Source of the DNA: Clostridium sp. MCC353
Lineage (GTDB): Bacteria > Bacillota > Clostridia > Lachnospirales > Lachnospiraceae
DNA length: 64,000 bases
Assembly (NCBI RefSeq): GCF_018785315.1
Contig: NZ_WQPN01000134.1
Coordinates: forward strand, 78,810 to 142,809
Direction: 5' to 3'
The notes beneath the pieces are model-generated. The model saw only the letters and a list, made by a program, of their open reading frames with translations, was not told where the DNA came from and did no database searches. Position numbers and translations under genes: made by a program. Each line of letters starts with the position of its first letter. Within the stretch, counting starts at the first letter, position 1. Below, in pieces: positions 48,758 through 58,125 of the stretch.

Positions 48758-50476
48758 ATGAAAAAGAATCAGTCGGTCAGATCATTTAAAGAAAACTTAA
48801 AGAGAATGTTGTTGGTGTATTCTCTGGCTCCTGTTTTTCAACTGATGGTGCTTTGTGTTGTCATTGTTCTGGGGGTTGGGAGCTTTTTTATAATAAGCAG
48901 GAACCGGAATACGAACCAGGAAATTGCCAAAGCGGTGGAGTACACGCTTCTGTCATATGATGAACTGCTTCAGGACCTTGTTCAGACTCCGGATATCATT
49001 GACCACAGGATATCTACGACCAAGAGACAGAAGATCATGCGGAAACTCTATACGGTATCTGTGGATACGGGATACGGCGCGGATTTGTATCTCTTGGATC
49101 AGGATCATAAGATATGCATGAGAACGGGAGAAGAGGAAGCCGACCGTCTGGAACATGAGATTAAAAAAAAGTGGAAGATACTGGATCTTCTGGAAGCTGA
49201 TCCCGGTAGCACTGCAATTTACACATCATCCATAGGAAGCGATAAAAGGATATATCTGGGAAGGGCTGTGAAAAAGGATTCCACGACGGCCGGATACGCA
49301 GTTGTATCCATACCACAGCAGGAATTTACAGCTCTTCTTTCCGGTTCCCTGCAGAAAAATATGCTTGTGGATCAAACCGGCTGGGTATTTGCTACCAGCA
49401 GCTACAGCTTTGTGGATGAAGTGGGGCGTATGAAGCGGGATTTAAAGGATAAAACGGGTTTTTACAGTTATAAAGGAGGCAGTTATTATACCACGGTCAG
49501 TGAACTTTGGAATGGCATGCTGTCGGTCTATACGGTTACGGATAATACGGACACGGTTGGCATGCTGGTTGCTGCTTTGTTTACCGGTTTTTTTGTGCTC
49601 TTTCTGGTATTCCTCATCGCCTTTTCCAGCGCGGAACGGATGGCCGTTAAAAGTACTGCCGATATCAGGGAAATTGATAAAGCCTTTCAAAGCGTGACGG
49701 AAGGATGTCTGGATGCGTATCTGGATATCCGCAGCAGCACAGAGTTTGAAAATATCGGAAAATGTTACAATGAAATGCTGGACAGTCTGAAAAGGCAGAT
49801 TGAAACCAATAAAGAGCTGGCGGAAACAGTGGCTTACGCCCATGTGAAACAGTTGGAATCCCAGTTCAATTCCCATTTTCTGTTCAACACTCTGGACAAT
49901 ATCCGGTTTATGTGTAAAATAGACGCGGATTTGGCAGAGTTTATGACGGTATCCCTTTCGGAACTGCTCAGATATAATACCAGCAACGCCAATGAAAAGG
50001 TGACTGTGGGAGAGGATCTGAAGTATATCAGGATCTATCTGGAAATCATGAAAGTGCGTTTCTGTGAGAGATTCGATTATCAGCTCCGGATGGAAGAGGG
50101 AGTGGAGGAATGTCTGATGCCCAAACTCTTACTGCAGCCGCTGATTGAAAATGCTATTAAATACGGCTTTGGCAGCAGGGAACATCTGAATGTGGGGGTT
50201 ACGGCCTTAATAAATGAAGGAAGGCTGGTATTTATCTGTCAGGATGACGGAGTGGGGATTGCTTCAGATCTTTTGGAGAAACTGCGGCATAATCTAACCC
50301 TGCCCCAAAATGAAAGTTCTCATCTGGGAATGTACAATGTGCACCGCAGAATCCAGCTGATGTACGGCAGTGAATATGGAATGCAGGTGGAAAGCGAAGA
50401 CGGAGTCACAATTACGGTAATTCTGCCTGTGGAAGGGGTAGAAGGCGGAATAAACGGGGAGAAGGAATTGGTATGA
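48758..50476 (+). CDS. Sensor histidine kinase (YesM-like)
   Basis: 572 residues. Helix about 25-48, extracytoplasmic sensor about 50-270, helix about 275-298, a HAMP-like linker, His373 in NSHFLFNTLDNIRFM, and ATPase motifs PLIENAIKYGFG and CQDDGVGIA. It overlaps the regulator gene by 4 nt. The pair is followed by the transporter operon whose promoter carries a direct repeat. The ATG at 48758 has GGGGGAA upstream. Confidence 0.92.
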   Translation: MKKNQSVRSFKENLKRMLLVYSLAPVFQLMVLCVVIVLGVGSFFIISRNRNTNQEIAKAVEYTLLSYDELLQDLVQTPDIIDHRISTTKRQKIMRKLYTVSVDTGYGADLYLLDQDHKICMRTGEEEADRLEHEIKKKWKILDLLEADPGSTAIYTSSIGSDKRIYLGRAVKKDSTTAGYAVVSIPQQEFTALLSGSLQKNMLVDQTGWVFATSSYSFVDEVGRMKRDLKDKTGFYSYKGGSYYTTVSELWNGMLSVYTVTDNTDTVGMLVAALFTGFFVLFLVFLIAFSSAERMAVKSTADIREIDKAFQSVTEGCLDAYLDIRSSTEFENIGKCYNEMLDSLKRQIETNKELAETVAYAHVKQLESQFNSHFLFNTLDNIRFMCKIDADLAEFMTVSLSELLRYNTSNANEKVTVGEDLKYIRIYLEIMKVRFCERFDYQLRMEEGVEECLMPKLLLQPLIENAIKYGFGSREHLNVGVTALINEGRLVFICQDDGVGIASDLLEKLRHNLTLPQNESSHLGMYNVHRRIQLMYGSEYGMQVESEDGVTITVILPVEGVEGGINGEKELV

Positions 50477-51228
50477 TAAGGGTTGTGGTTGTGGAAGATG
50501 AATTTTATGTGCGCAAAGGGATCATCCAGACATTTGACTGGAAGAGCCTGGACTGTGAGATTGTGGGAGAAGCGTCCAATGGTAAACAGGGAATCGAAGT
50601 GATAGAAGAGATGAAGCCGGATCTGGTCATTGCGGATATCGAAATGCCGGTTGTGGATGGGATTGAGATGGTTAAGATGCTGCGGAGCAAACAATGCGGC
50701 GCGGAATTCATATTTTTGACGGCTCACCAGAAGTTTACTTATGTTCACAGCGCGCTGAAACTGGAAGCGGTAGATTATCTGTTAAAGCCGTTCCACTATA
50801 AAGATTTGGAAGAGTGCATCAGGAAGGTGAAAATCAAGCTTCATAAAATAGATGAAGAAACGTCAAAAACCGTTTTGCTTACGGATGAGGAGATACAGGC
50901 GGAGAATATTTACATAAAAAAAGCCATCGCCTATGTCAGGGAACACTATACCAGGGAAATTATGGTTTCGGATGTGGCGGAATATTTGAAAATCAGCGAA
51001 GCGTATTTCTGCCGGCTGTTTAAAAAAGAGACTGGATACACATTCGGCCAGTATCTGACCAACTACCGGGTTCATGTGGCGGCCGGGCTGCTGGCCAATT
51101 TCCCGATGAAGGTGAGTGAGGCGGCGGAACAGGTAGGCTTTACAGACAGCAATTATTTCAGCACAATTTTTAAGAAAATCATGGAGATGTCTCCCAGTGA
51201 ATACCAGGAGATCAAAAAAGTGTATTAA
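50473..51228 (+). CDS. AraC-type response regulator
   Basis: 251 residues, a compact form: receiver with VEDE pocket and Asp55 (VIADIEMP), a short linker and a C-terminal AraC DNA-binding domain (MVSDVAEYLKISEAYFCRLF; VSEAAEQVGFTDSNYFSTIF). It probably binds the 21-bp-period direct repeat just downstream (51231-51260) to activate the transporter operon. The ATG overlaps the kinase stop codon. Confidence 0.93.
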   Translation: MIRVVVVEDEFYVRKGIIQTFDWKSLDCEIVGEASNGKQGIEVIEEMKPDLVIADIEMPVVDGIEMVKMLRSKQCGAEFIFLTAHQKFTYVHSALKLEAVDYLLKPFHYKDLEECIRKVKIKLHKIDEETSKTVLLTDEEIQAENIYIKKAIAYVREHYTREIMVSDVAEYLKISEAYFCRLFKKETGYTFGQYLTNYRVHVAAGLLANFPMKVSEAAEQVGFTDSNYFSTIFKKIMEMSPSEYQEIKKVY

Positions 51229-51230
51229 AT

Positions 51231-51297
51231 AATGTCAAATATTTCAAGATGAATGTCAAAATACTCTATTAGCATATGACAGAATCTCCATTATAAT
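51231..51297 (+). promoter_or_regulatory. Direct repeats and promoter of the transporter operon
   Basis: AATGTCAAA occurs at 51231-51239 and 51252-51260, 21 bp apart (two helical turns), followed by TTAGCA (51269-51274), 17 bp and TATAAT (51292-51297). Tandem sites at this spacing next to a weak -35 box are typical of activation by AraC-type response regulators. Confidence 0.7.
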
Positions 51298-51338
51298 TAG
51301 AACCATCAAAGGGGTAATCAATATAAGAGGAGGGTTTT

Positions 51339-52613
51339 ATGAGAACAGGTAAAAGAGTATTGGCATGTGTTATGGCAGCAGCAATGATGAGTTCAATGGC
51401 GGCATGCGGTTCTAAGAATGCGGAAACCAGCGGTGCGAAAGAGCCGGAGAAGAGCACGGCAGCAGCGCCTGCGGAGACATCTAAATCAGAAACATCCAAA
51501 ACAGAAACAGCCGCACAGGAGACAGAGGCGGCAAAAGGCGGAGAGATGACTCTGGAAGAACTGGTTGAGGCAGCGCAGAATGAAGCGACAGCGGACGGGG
51601 CAGGAACTTTTATGGTTTATGCGCCTACAAGCCGAATTTCGAAAGCGCTGGCTGCATTTACAGAAGAATACGGCATCCAGGGAGAGTATTATAATGAGAG
51701 CGGACAGGATTTGTACACAAAGCTGACAACGGAATTGGAAGCTAACACAAAGGATACCGCCGATGTGGTGCTCATGCAGGATTCGTATTTATTCCAGACC
51801 CAGTTGGTGGATTATGATTATGTTACAAACTATGTTCCGCCATATTTGAAAGACAGCATCATCGAAGAGGATCAGGCTCCTCTGATCTGCTATTATTACA
51901 ACAAATTGTTTATTTACAACAACACGGACGGATCAGAAGGGATTTCTAATATTTGGGAACTGGCGGAAGATTCATTCAAAGGAAAATTGTTTATGAAGGA
52001 CATCAGTAAGGAATCCGTCAACAAGAACTTCCTCGCAATGCTCACAAGCGACCCATGGTCTGCGAAGATTGAAGCCGCTTATAAAGACTTCTATGGAAAA
52101 GAAATCGAACTGGATGAAGATTGTCCGAACGCTGGTTATCAGTTTATCAAGAAGATGCTGGCTAATGTTAAATTCGGTTCCGGTGACGGAGATATTGCAA
52201 CAGAGCTGGCTGATGGTTTGGGCGGTAATATGGGATTGTTTGTCTATTCCAAACTGCGTGACGACAGTGTTGCCCAGGATAAACTCTCTGTAGCGGCTTA
52301 TGCTGAGAAACAGCCGGAAGGATTTTCCGGATTCATGTACCCCATGTATCTTCAGATGGTAACTAACACAGACCGTCCTTATACATCACAGTTGTTTATC
52401 TATTTCTTAATGACTGAAGACGGCTTTAAGTCCGCATTCCAGACGAAAGATTCCGATATTGGCACATATTCCACCAATACGACGATTCAATCACTGGAAG
52501 GCGACAGGGAGCTGGCTTTCTGGAAAGACTGCCTGGTAATAGAAGATCCGCTCTATCTGCCTAAGGCATATGCAGACGGAATTCTGGATTTTATCACTTA
52601 TTGTACTCAGTAA
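51339..52613 (+). CDS. Fe(III)/organophosphate-type ABC binding lipoprotein
   Basis: 424 residues. Signal peptide with lipobox SSMAAC (Cys22), long Thr/Glu/Ala-rich linker (about 28-75), and a FbpA/AfuA-like type 2 binding fold (FMVYAPTSRISKALAAFTEE; ESGQDLYTKLTTEL). Such proteins bind ferric iron or sugar phosphates. Adjacent YesM-like regulation hints at a carbon source such as a phosphosugar, but iron is not excluded. GGAGGG precedes it. Confidence 0.85.
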   Translation: MRTGKRVLACVMAAAMMSSMAACGSKNAETSGAKEPEKSTAAAPAETSKSETSKTETAAQETEAAKGGEMTLEELVEAAQNEATADGAGTFMVYAPTSRISKALAAFTEEYGIQGEYYNESGQDLYTKLTTELEANTKDTADVVLMQDSYLFQTQLVDYDYVTNYVPPYLKDSIIEEDQAPLICYYYNKLFIYNNTDGSEGISNIWELAEDSFKGKLFMKDISKESVNKNFLAMLTSDPWSAKIEAAYKDFYGKEIELDEDCPNAGYQFIKKMLANVKFGSGDGDIATELADGLGGNMGLFVYSKLRDDSVAQDKLSVAAYAEKQPEGFSGFMYPMYLQMVTNTDRPYTSQLFIYFLMTEDGFKSAFQTKDSDIGTYSTNTTIQSLEGDRELAFWKDCLVIEDPLYLPKAYADGILDFITYCTQ

Positions 52614-52648
52614 ACGGGCGGCATAAGACATAGTTAATAGGATGTGGA

Positions 52649-52697
52649 GGGCGCTGTAAAATCTTAATTTGGATCTGATTTTGCAGCGCTCTTTTTC
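52649..52697 (+). terminator. Hairpin between binding-protein and permease genes
   Basis: GGGCGCTGTAAAATC (52649-52663) and GATTTTGCAGCGCTC (52677-52691), with one G-T and an end mismatch, followed by TTTTTCTG. It should lower transcription into the permease gene. Confidence 0.75.
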
Positions 52698-52725
52698 TGA
52701 CCAAATATTTGGATAGGAGAGGGAT

Positions 52726-54522
52726 ATGAACAAGGTTTCCAATCGAATCAAAGCATTTTTTTCAAAACCGGCCAATATCATATTAGTCCTTTTTTCCGTA
52801 ATCCTGGTTTTACTGACTCTGTATCCGCTGTGCGAACTGCTCCATCATACATTCATCGTACACGCTACGGACGCTACGGTTTTGCCTGGTCTGAAAAAAG
52901 GAGAACTGACACTTCAAAGCTGGAAAAAATTATTGTGCACAAGCACGCATAAATACAGTTATATAAACTTCTATAAACCGATGATGAATTCCATTATCCT
53001 GGCATCCCTGTCCGCTGTTTTTGCTCTCATATTCGGGGGAACGGTGGCCTGGCTGGTGACAAGATCCAATTTAAAGGCAAAACGGTTTATCTCAACGGTT
53101 TTCATTTTTCCGTACATCATGCCTTCCTGGACATTGGCTTTATTCTGGCTCAATATGTTCAAAAATCCGGGGATAGGAACCGGTTCGCCGGGATTTATCT
53201 ATTCTCTTACCGGAATTTGTGCTCCGGAGTGGTTTGTCTATGGGCTTCTTCCAATGGTGATTGTATCGGGCCTTCATTATGCGCCCTTTGCTTATATTTT
53301 TATCGGCGGTATTTTGAGAAACATGGACGCAAACCTGGAAGAGGCGGCCACGATTCTGAAAACGCCGAGAAGGAGAATTCTGTTAAGAATCACCCTTCCC
53401 ATCGTGAAACCGGCGATTTTATCCACATTTCTTCTGGCTTTTGCAAGCGTTATGGGATCTTACGCGGTTCCTATTTATTTGGGATCTCCGGTTAACTTCT
53501 ATGTGCTCACCACGAAGATGAAAACACTGCAGAGCACAGCCATCGGCCAGGCCTATATTGTGGCATTGTTTATGGTGATCCTGGGGGCGTGCATTATGCT
53601 GGCCAACAGCGCATTTACCGGTTCCAGAAAATCCTATACGACCATAACCGGAAAATCCTCCCAGATATCGCTGGTGGATTTAAAAGCTGGAAAATATGTG
53701 ATTTCAGGAGTTCTTTGTGCGGTCCTGTTCTTTGTATGCATCATGCCGCTGATCTCCTTTGCATTGGAATCCCTTATCATTAAATCGGGTGACTACAGTG
53801 CGGCCAATATGACCCTTAACTATTGGATCGGCAAATCAGGATCTGTTTCCACCACGGTGGGCGACAGCGGTATTTTACAGGATCCGGCCATCTGGTCTGC
53901 AATTAAGACTTCCCTGAAGCTGTCGGTGATCTGCGCGTTAATCGCCGGTTCCTGCGGCGTTATCATCGGATATGCAGTTGTCAGAAGAAGAGGAAGCAAG
54001 CTGTCCAAATGGGTGAGCGGGCTGTCATTTTTCCCATATTTGATTCCGGCTATGGCTTTTGGCGCAATTTATCTGGCCATTGCCTCCAACTTTTCCTTCC
54101 TGGCAAATTCCTTTACCATCCTTGTGCTGGTTGGCTCTGTTAAATATCTGCCTTTTGCCACCAAGGCTGGAACCAATTCCATGCTCCAATTATCTGCGGA
54201 GATTGAGGAAGCAGCCACCATTTTCGGCGTTTCCTGGTGGAAACGGATGACTAAAATCATCATACCGATTCAAAAGACCAGTATCATATCGGGATTTCTG
54301 CTTCCATTCGTATCCTGTATGAGAGAACTGTCGCTGTTTGTCATGCTGGTCAGCTCAAAGACGCAGACTTTGACCACTATGCTCATGACATATAACGAAA
54401 AAGGGGCGTCCCAATATGGAAATGCCATTAACCTTCTGATCATATTGATCGTATTGTCCATTAACTTTACCGTAAATAAGGTAACGGGAGCTTCCATTGA
54501 TAAAGGAGTAGGGGGAAATTAA
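52726..54522 (+). CDS. Fused ABC permease (FbpB/AfuB/ThiP type)
   Basis: 598 residues with twelve-plus predicted membrane helices: two permease domains in one chain, with EAA loops EEAATILKTPRRRIL (about residue 205) and EEAATIFGVSWWKRM (about 490). This fusion is typical of ferric iron, thiamine and AfuB-type permeases. It works with the flanking binding protein and ATPase. ATAGGAGAGGG precedes it. Confidence 0.92.
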   Translation: MNKVSNRIKAFFSKPANIILVLFSVILVLLTLYPLCELLHHTFIVHATDATVLPGLKKGELTLQSWKKLLCTSTHKYSYINFYKPMMNSIILASLSAVFALIFGGTVAWLVTRSNLKAKRFISTVFIFPYIMPSWTLALFWLNMFKNPGIGTGSPGFIYSLTGICAPEWFVYGLLPMVIVSGLHYAPFAYIFIGGILRNMDANLEEAATILKTPRRRILLRITLPIVKPAILSTFLLAFASVMGSYAVPIYLGSPVNFYVLTTKMKTLQSTAIGQAYIVALFMVILGACIMLANSAFTGSRKSYTTITGKSSQISLVDLKAGKYVISGVLCAVLFFVCIMPLISFALESLIIKSGDYSAANMTLNYWIGKSGSVSTTVGDSGILQDPAIWSAIKTSLKLSVICALIAGSCGVIIGYAVVRRRGSKLSKWVSGLSFFPYLIPAMAFGAIYLAIASNFSFLANSFTILVLVGSVKYLPFATKAGTNSMLQLSAEIEEAATIFGVSWWKRMTKIIIPIQKTSIISGFLLPFVSCMRELSLFVMLVSSKTQTLTTMLMTYNEKGASQYGNAINLLIILIVLSINFTVNKVTGASIDKGVGGN

Positions 54523-54523
54523 T

Positions 54524-55639
54524 ATGCCGGAAATCATTTTAAAAAACGTAAAAAAAGAATTTGGTAATAAATTTGTCGCGGTGGATAATCTGAATATGGT
54601 GATAGAAGACCGTTCTTTTATCACTTTGCTGGGGCCGTCAGGATGTGGGAAAACAACAACCCTGAGAATGATTGCCGGACTTGAGACACCTACCCAGGGG
54701 CAGATTATGATAGACGGAGTTACTGTATTTGATGCGGAAAAAGGAATTAACCTGTCGCCGGATAAGCGGGACGTGGGGTTCCTTTTCCAAAACTATGCGC
54801 TGTGGCCCCATATGACGGTCTATAAAAATATATCCTTCGGATTGGAAAATATGAAATGGTCTAAGGCCCAGATCGAGGAACGGGTTAATGAACTTCTCGA
54901 CATGCTGAAAATCCGCCAGTTTGTTGACCGGTATCCCAGTGAGCTTTCAGGAGGGCAGCAGCAGAGGGTTGCAATCGCCCGCACCCTGGCTCCTAAACCT
55001 AAGGTTTTATTCATGGATGAGCCTCTTTCCAATCTGGATGCAAAACTGAGAGGGGAGATGAGGACAGAACTGAAACGTCTTCATGTGGATACCAATTCCA
55101 CCTTCATCTATGTGACCCACGACCAGTTGGAGGCCATGACCTTGTCCACCAAGGTCTGCCTGATGGAAACCGGAGTTCTGCAGCAGTTTGCACCGCCGCT
55201 TGAGATATACAGGAAGCCCCATAATCTGTTCGTTGCGGATTTTATGGGCAATCCAACCATGAATTTCATTCCCGCTGCGGTGAAATCATCGGCAGAAAGG
55301 GAACTGGAGATTGAATTCCATGGCATTCACGCCAGATATATTTCAGAAGAGCCTCTTCCCGAGCTGAAACAGGAAGTGATTTTAGGCGTGCGGCCGGAAC
55401 ATATCACAATTCTCGACGACGGAAAGATCGACGCAACCGCGTATGCCACCCTTCCGACGGGCATGGAAACGACGGTGAAGGTCATGCTGGACGGGGAACT
55501 GCTGTCTGCTGTGGTGTTCGGAAGTATCGATTATCCCGTAGACCAGCCGATCAAAATTGACTTTACCGGCAGCGACATCGTTCTTTTTGATAAAGAGACT
55601 ACCAACCGGATTGGGATTGGAAAATTGATTATTATATAA
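54524..55639 (+). CDS. ABC transporter ATPase
   Basis: 371 residues. Walker A GPSGCGKTTTLRM (Lys43), Q-loop FLFQNYALWPHM, signature LSGGQQQRVAIART, Walker B VLFMDEPLSNLD, His switch VTHDQLEAM, and a C-terminal TOBE-type domain (LGVRPEHITIL). Close in shape to UgpC/MsmX/FbpC ATPases. It begins 1 nt after the permease stop codon. It is the only sugar-type importer ATPase in the window, so it might also serve the other two importers, though a dedicated MsmX elsewhere is more usual. Confidence 0.93.
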   Translation: MPEIILKNVKKEFGNKFVAVDNLNMVIEDRSFITLLGPSGCGKTTTLRMIAGLETPTQGQIMIDGVTVFDAEKGINLSPDKRDVGFLFQNYALWPHMTVYKNISFGLENMKWSKAQIEERVNELLDMLKIRQFVDRYPSELSGGQQQRVAIARTLAPKPKVLFMDEPLSNLDAKLRGEMRTELKRLHVDTNSTFIYVTHDQLEAMTLSTKVCLMETGVLQQFAPPLEIYRKPHNLFVADFMGNPTMNFIPAAVKSSAERELEIEFHGIHARYISEEPLPELKQEVILGVRPEHITILDDGKIDATAYATLPTGMETTVKVMLDGELLSAVVFGSIDYPVDQPIKIDFTGSDIVLFDKETTNRIGIGKLIII

Positions 55640-55660
55640 AAGGGTTTCAAGGATATATAA

Positions 55661-55699
55661 AAATAAGGCGGCGCAGAATCGATCTGCGCCGTCTTATTT
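55661..55699. terminator. Bidirectional terminator after the ABC operon
   Basis: AAATAAGGCGGCGCAGA (55661-55677) pairs over 17 bp (one G-T) with TCTGCGCCGTCTTATTT (55683-55699) around ATCGA. A-runs on one side and T-runs on the other suit both directions. Confidence 0.85.
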
Positions 55700-55811
55700 A
55701 AAAAAAGTTCAGACAAGGGATCCTCTTGACGGCTTGACGCTGATTTGATTGCAAAGGGGAAAGAGACATGGTAGAATTACAGCGAATGTTAAACGAGAGG
55801 AAGTCTGCCGG

Positions 55812-56774
55812 ATGAACTGTTATTTAGCCCCTATGGAAGGGATAACCGGATATATCTACCGGAATGCGCACCATGATATTTTTGGAGGTGTTGATAAGTA
55901 TTTTTCACCATTTATTTCACCGAACCAGAAGAAAAAGTTTTCTTCCAAAGAAATCAACGATATTCTGCCTGAACACAACCAGGGAATCCCTCTGGTGCCT
56001 CAGATTCTTACCAACCAAGCGGAGGATTTTATCTGGGCCGCACTGGAATTTAAAGCGCTGGGGTATGAAGAGGTGAATTTAAACTTGGGCTGTCCCTCGG
56101 GAACGGTGGTGTCCAAGAAAAAAGGGGCTGGTTTCCTGGCCTATCCTGACCGGCTTGACCTGTTTCTGGAACAGGTTTTTTCTGCTTTGGATCTGCGTAT
56201 ATCCATAAAAACCAGAATCGGAAAAACCGATCCGGACGAATTCTATGAATTGATCGAAATCTATAATAAATATCCGTTGGAGGAACTGATTATCCACCCC
56301 AGAATCCAAACGGATTATTATAAAAACACTCCAAATATGAAAGTATTTCAGGATGGCCTGAAACTGGGAAAAGCGCCCATATGCTACAATGGTGACCTCT
56401 TTACGGCGGATAGGGCGGGACAATTTTCAAACCATTATCCCCAGGTGAAAACCGTTATGCTGGGCCGCGGCGTGATCGCCAATCCAGGGCTGGTGATTCA
56501 GTTAAAAGAGAATATAGCGCCTGATAAAGAGCGGCTGAAGGCTTTCCACGATGAGGTTTACGAAGGTTATAAAAAAATTATGTCAGGCGAACGGAATCCA
56601 TTGTTCCGCATGAAAGAATTATGGTTCTACATGGGGCATATGTTTACCAGTCCGGATAAATATATGAAAAAAATTAAGAAGGCGGAACGGTTTTGTGACT
56701 ATGATATGGCTGTTTCCGCGTTATTTGGAGAACAGGAAGTGAAGCCGGAGGGCGGATATCAGGGTGTGCAGTGA
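55812..56774 (+). CDS. dus: tRNA-dihydrouridine synthase
   Basis: 320 residues. FMN TIM barrel with YLAPMEGITGY at the start, NLGCPSG holding the catalytic Cys94, IKTRIG, and the late flavin/phosphate motif MLGRGVIANPGL. The enzyme reduces uridine in tRNA D-loops using NADPH. The ATG at 55812 begins directly at the conserved N-terminus and is preferred over an in-frame start 63 nt upstream. It stands alone between a terminator and the ddh promoter. Confidence 0.93.
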   Translation: MNCYLAPMEGITGYIYRNAHHDIFGGVDKYFSPFISPNQKKKFSSKEINDILPEHNQGIPLVPQILTNQAEDFIWAALEFKALGYEEVNLNLGCPSGTVVSKKKGAGFLAYPDRLDLFLEQVFSALDLRISIKTRIGKTDPDEFYELIEIYNKYPLEELIIHPRIQTDYYKNTPNMKVFQDGLKLGKAPICYNGDLFTADRAGQFSNHYPQVKTVMLGRGVIANPGLVIQLKENIAPDKERLKAFHDEVYEGYKKIMSGERNPLFRMKELWFYMGHMFTSPDKYMKKIKKAERFCDYDMAVSALFGEQEVKPEGGYQGVQ

Positions 56775-56862
56775 AACTATTTAAAGGTTATCAGACTGTA
56801 TTATAAAGCAGTTCTATAGCCTTTGACATAAAGGGGAGCGGTACATTTATTAATTTTTTATT

Positions 56863-56890
56863 TGCCATCTTCCTTTAACTATTGTATAAT
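56863..56890 (+). promoter_or_regulatory. Promoter of ddh
   Basis: TTGCCA (56863-56868), 16 bp, TATAAT (56885-56890), 60 bp before the start codon of ddh. Confidence 0.6.
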
Positions 56891-56949
56891 CGAAAAAAAT
56901 TATGTATTTTAATGCATAGACAATCGAGAAAAGGAAGGGAAAGACAATT

Positions 56950-57936
56950 ATGACAATCAGAATTGGTATTTTAGGATACGGAAACCTTGGAAGAGGTGTG
57001 GAATGTGCGGTAAAACATAATCCGGATATGGAAGTGACAGCAGTATTTACCAGACGCGATCCCAAAAGCCTGAAAATTCTCACCCCGGGAGCAGGCGTAT
57101 ATTCCGTAGACGAAGCGGCGGCGAAAAAAGATGACATTGATGTTCTGATTTTATGCGGAGGAAGCGCAACGGATCTTCCGGTCCAGACCCCTGAGTTTGT
57201 TAAATATTTTAATGTAGTAGACAGTTTTGATACCCATGCTAAGATTCCTGAACACTTCGAAGCAGTGGATAAAGCGGCGAAGGCCGGCGGCCATGTGGGA
57301 ATTATTTCATCAGGCTGGGATCCCGGCATGTTCTCATTGAACCGGCTCTATGCTAATGCAATCCTTCCTGGAGGAAAGGATTATACGTTCTGGGGAAGAG
57401 GCGTGAGCCAGGGCCATTCAGACGCAATCCGCCGGATTGAAGGCGTAAAAGACGCAAGGCAGTATACGATTCCTGTGGAAAGCGCATTGGATGCGGTTCG
57501 CAGCGGAGGGAACCCGGAACTGACCACCAGGGATAAACATACGAGAGAATGTTTTGTGGTGGCAGAAGAAGGAGCAGACTTAAAGAAGATTGAAGAAGAG
57601 ATCGTTACCATGCCAAACTATTTTGCTGATTATAACACCACCGTTCATTTTATCAGCGAGGAAGAACTGATGAGAGATCATGCGGGAATTCCCCACGGCG
57701 GTTTTGTGATCCGCACCGGCAGTACGGGCTGGAATGACGAGCACAGCCATGTGATCGAATACAGCCTGAAGCTGGATTCCAATCCTGAATTCACGTCTTC
57801 TGTGATCGCTGCTTACGCCAGAGCGGCTTACCGTTTGGGCAAAGAGGGGCAGACGGGATGTAAAACAGTGTTCGATATCGCACCGGCCTATTTAAGCCCT
57901 GCGGATGGAGCTGAACTGAGAAAACATTTATTATAA
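56950..57936 (+). CDS. ddh: meso-Diaminopimelate dehydrogenase
   Basis: 328 residues. NADP Rossmann loop GILGYGNLGRG, VFTRRDP, then the substrate motifs VDSFDTH, SSGWDPGMFSLNRL and GRGVSQGHSDAIRRI typical of Ddh. It makes meso-diaminopimelate from tetrahydrodipicolinate in one step, for lysine and cell-wall synthesis. AAGGAAGGG precedes the ATG and its own terminator follows, so it is monocistronic. Confidence 0.95.
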   Translation: MTIRIGILGYGNLGRGVECAVKHNPDMEVTAVFTRRDPKSLKILTPGAGVYSVDEAAAKKDDIDVLILCGGSATDLPVQTPEFVKYFNVVDSFDTHAKIPEHFEAVDKAAKAGGHVGIISSGWDPGMFSLNRLYANAILPGGKDYTFWGRGVSQGHSDAIRRIEGVKDARQYTIPVESALDAVRSGGNPELTTRDKHTRECFVVAEEGADLKKIEEEIVTMPNYFADYNTTVHFISEEELMRDHAGIPHGGFVIRTGSTGWNDEHSHVIEYSLKLDSNPEFTSSVIAAYARAAYRLGKEGQTGCKTVFDIAPAYLSPADGAELRKHLL

Positions 57937-57948
57937 GTTACATAACAG

Positions 57949-57988
57949 AATCCTTTTGGCCGGATACTCCAGCCGAAAGGATTTTTAT
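57949..57988 (+). terminator. Terminator of ddh
   Basis: AATCCTTTTGGC (57949-57960), loop of 11 nt, GCCGAAAGGATT (57972-57983) with one G-T pair, then TTTATTG. A 12-bp stem 13 nt after the stop codon. Confidence 0.85.
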
Positions 57989-58029
57989 TGTGAAGAATAC
58001 GTTACAGAATCGTAGCAGCTCAGAACTAT

Positions 58030-58042
58030 CTGAATTGTTACA
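58030..58042 (+). repeat. Short repeat shared with 59180-59192
   Basis: CTGAATTGTTACA occurs here and at 59180-59192, on both sides of the CDF gene, within gene-free spacers. Similar GTTACA stretches lie nearby (57937, 58002). It may be a remnant of an interspersed repeat. Confidence 0.35.
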
Positions 58043-58125
58043 CAGAATAGCCCTTTGGCGCATAGTATATAGAAACACTTATTGCACTGCATAAAAAAAT
58101 ACAGTACAAACAGGGCAGGCGATGG

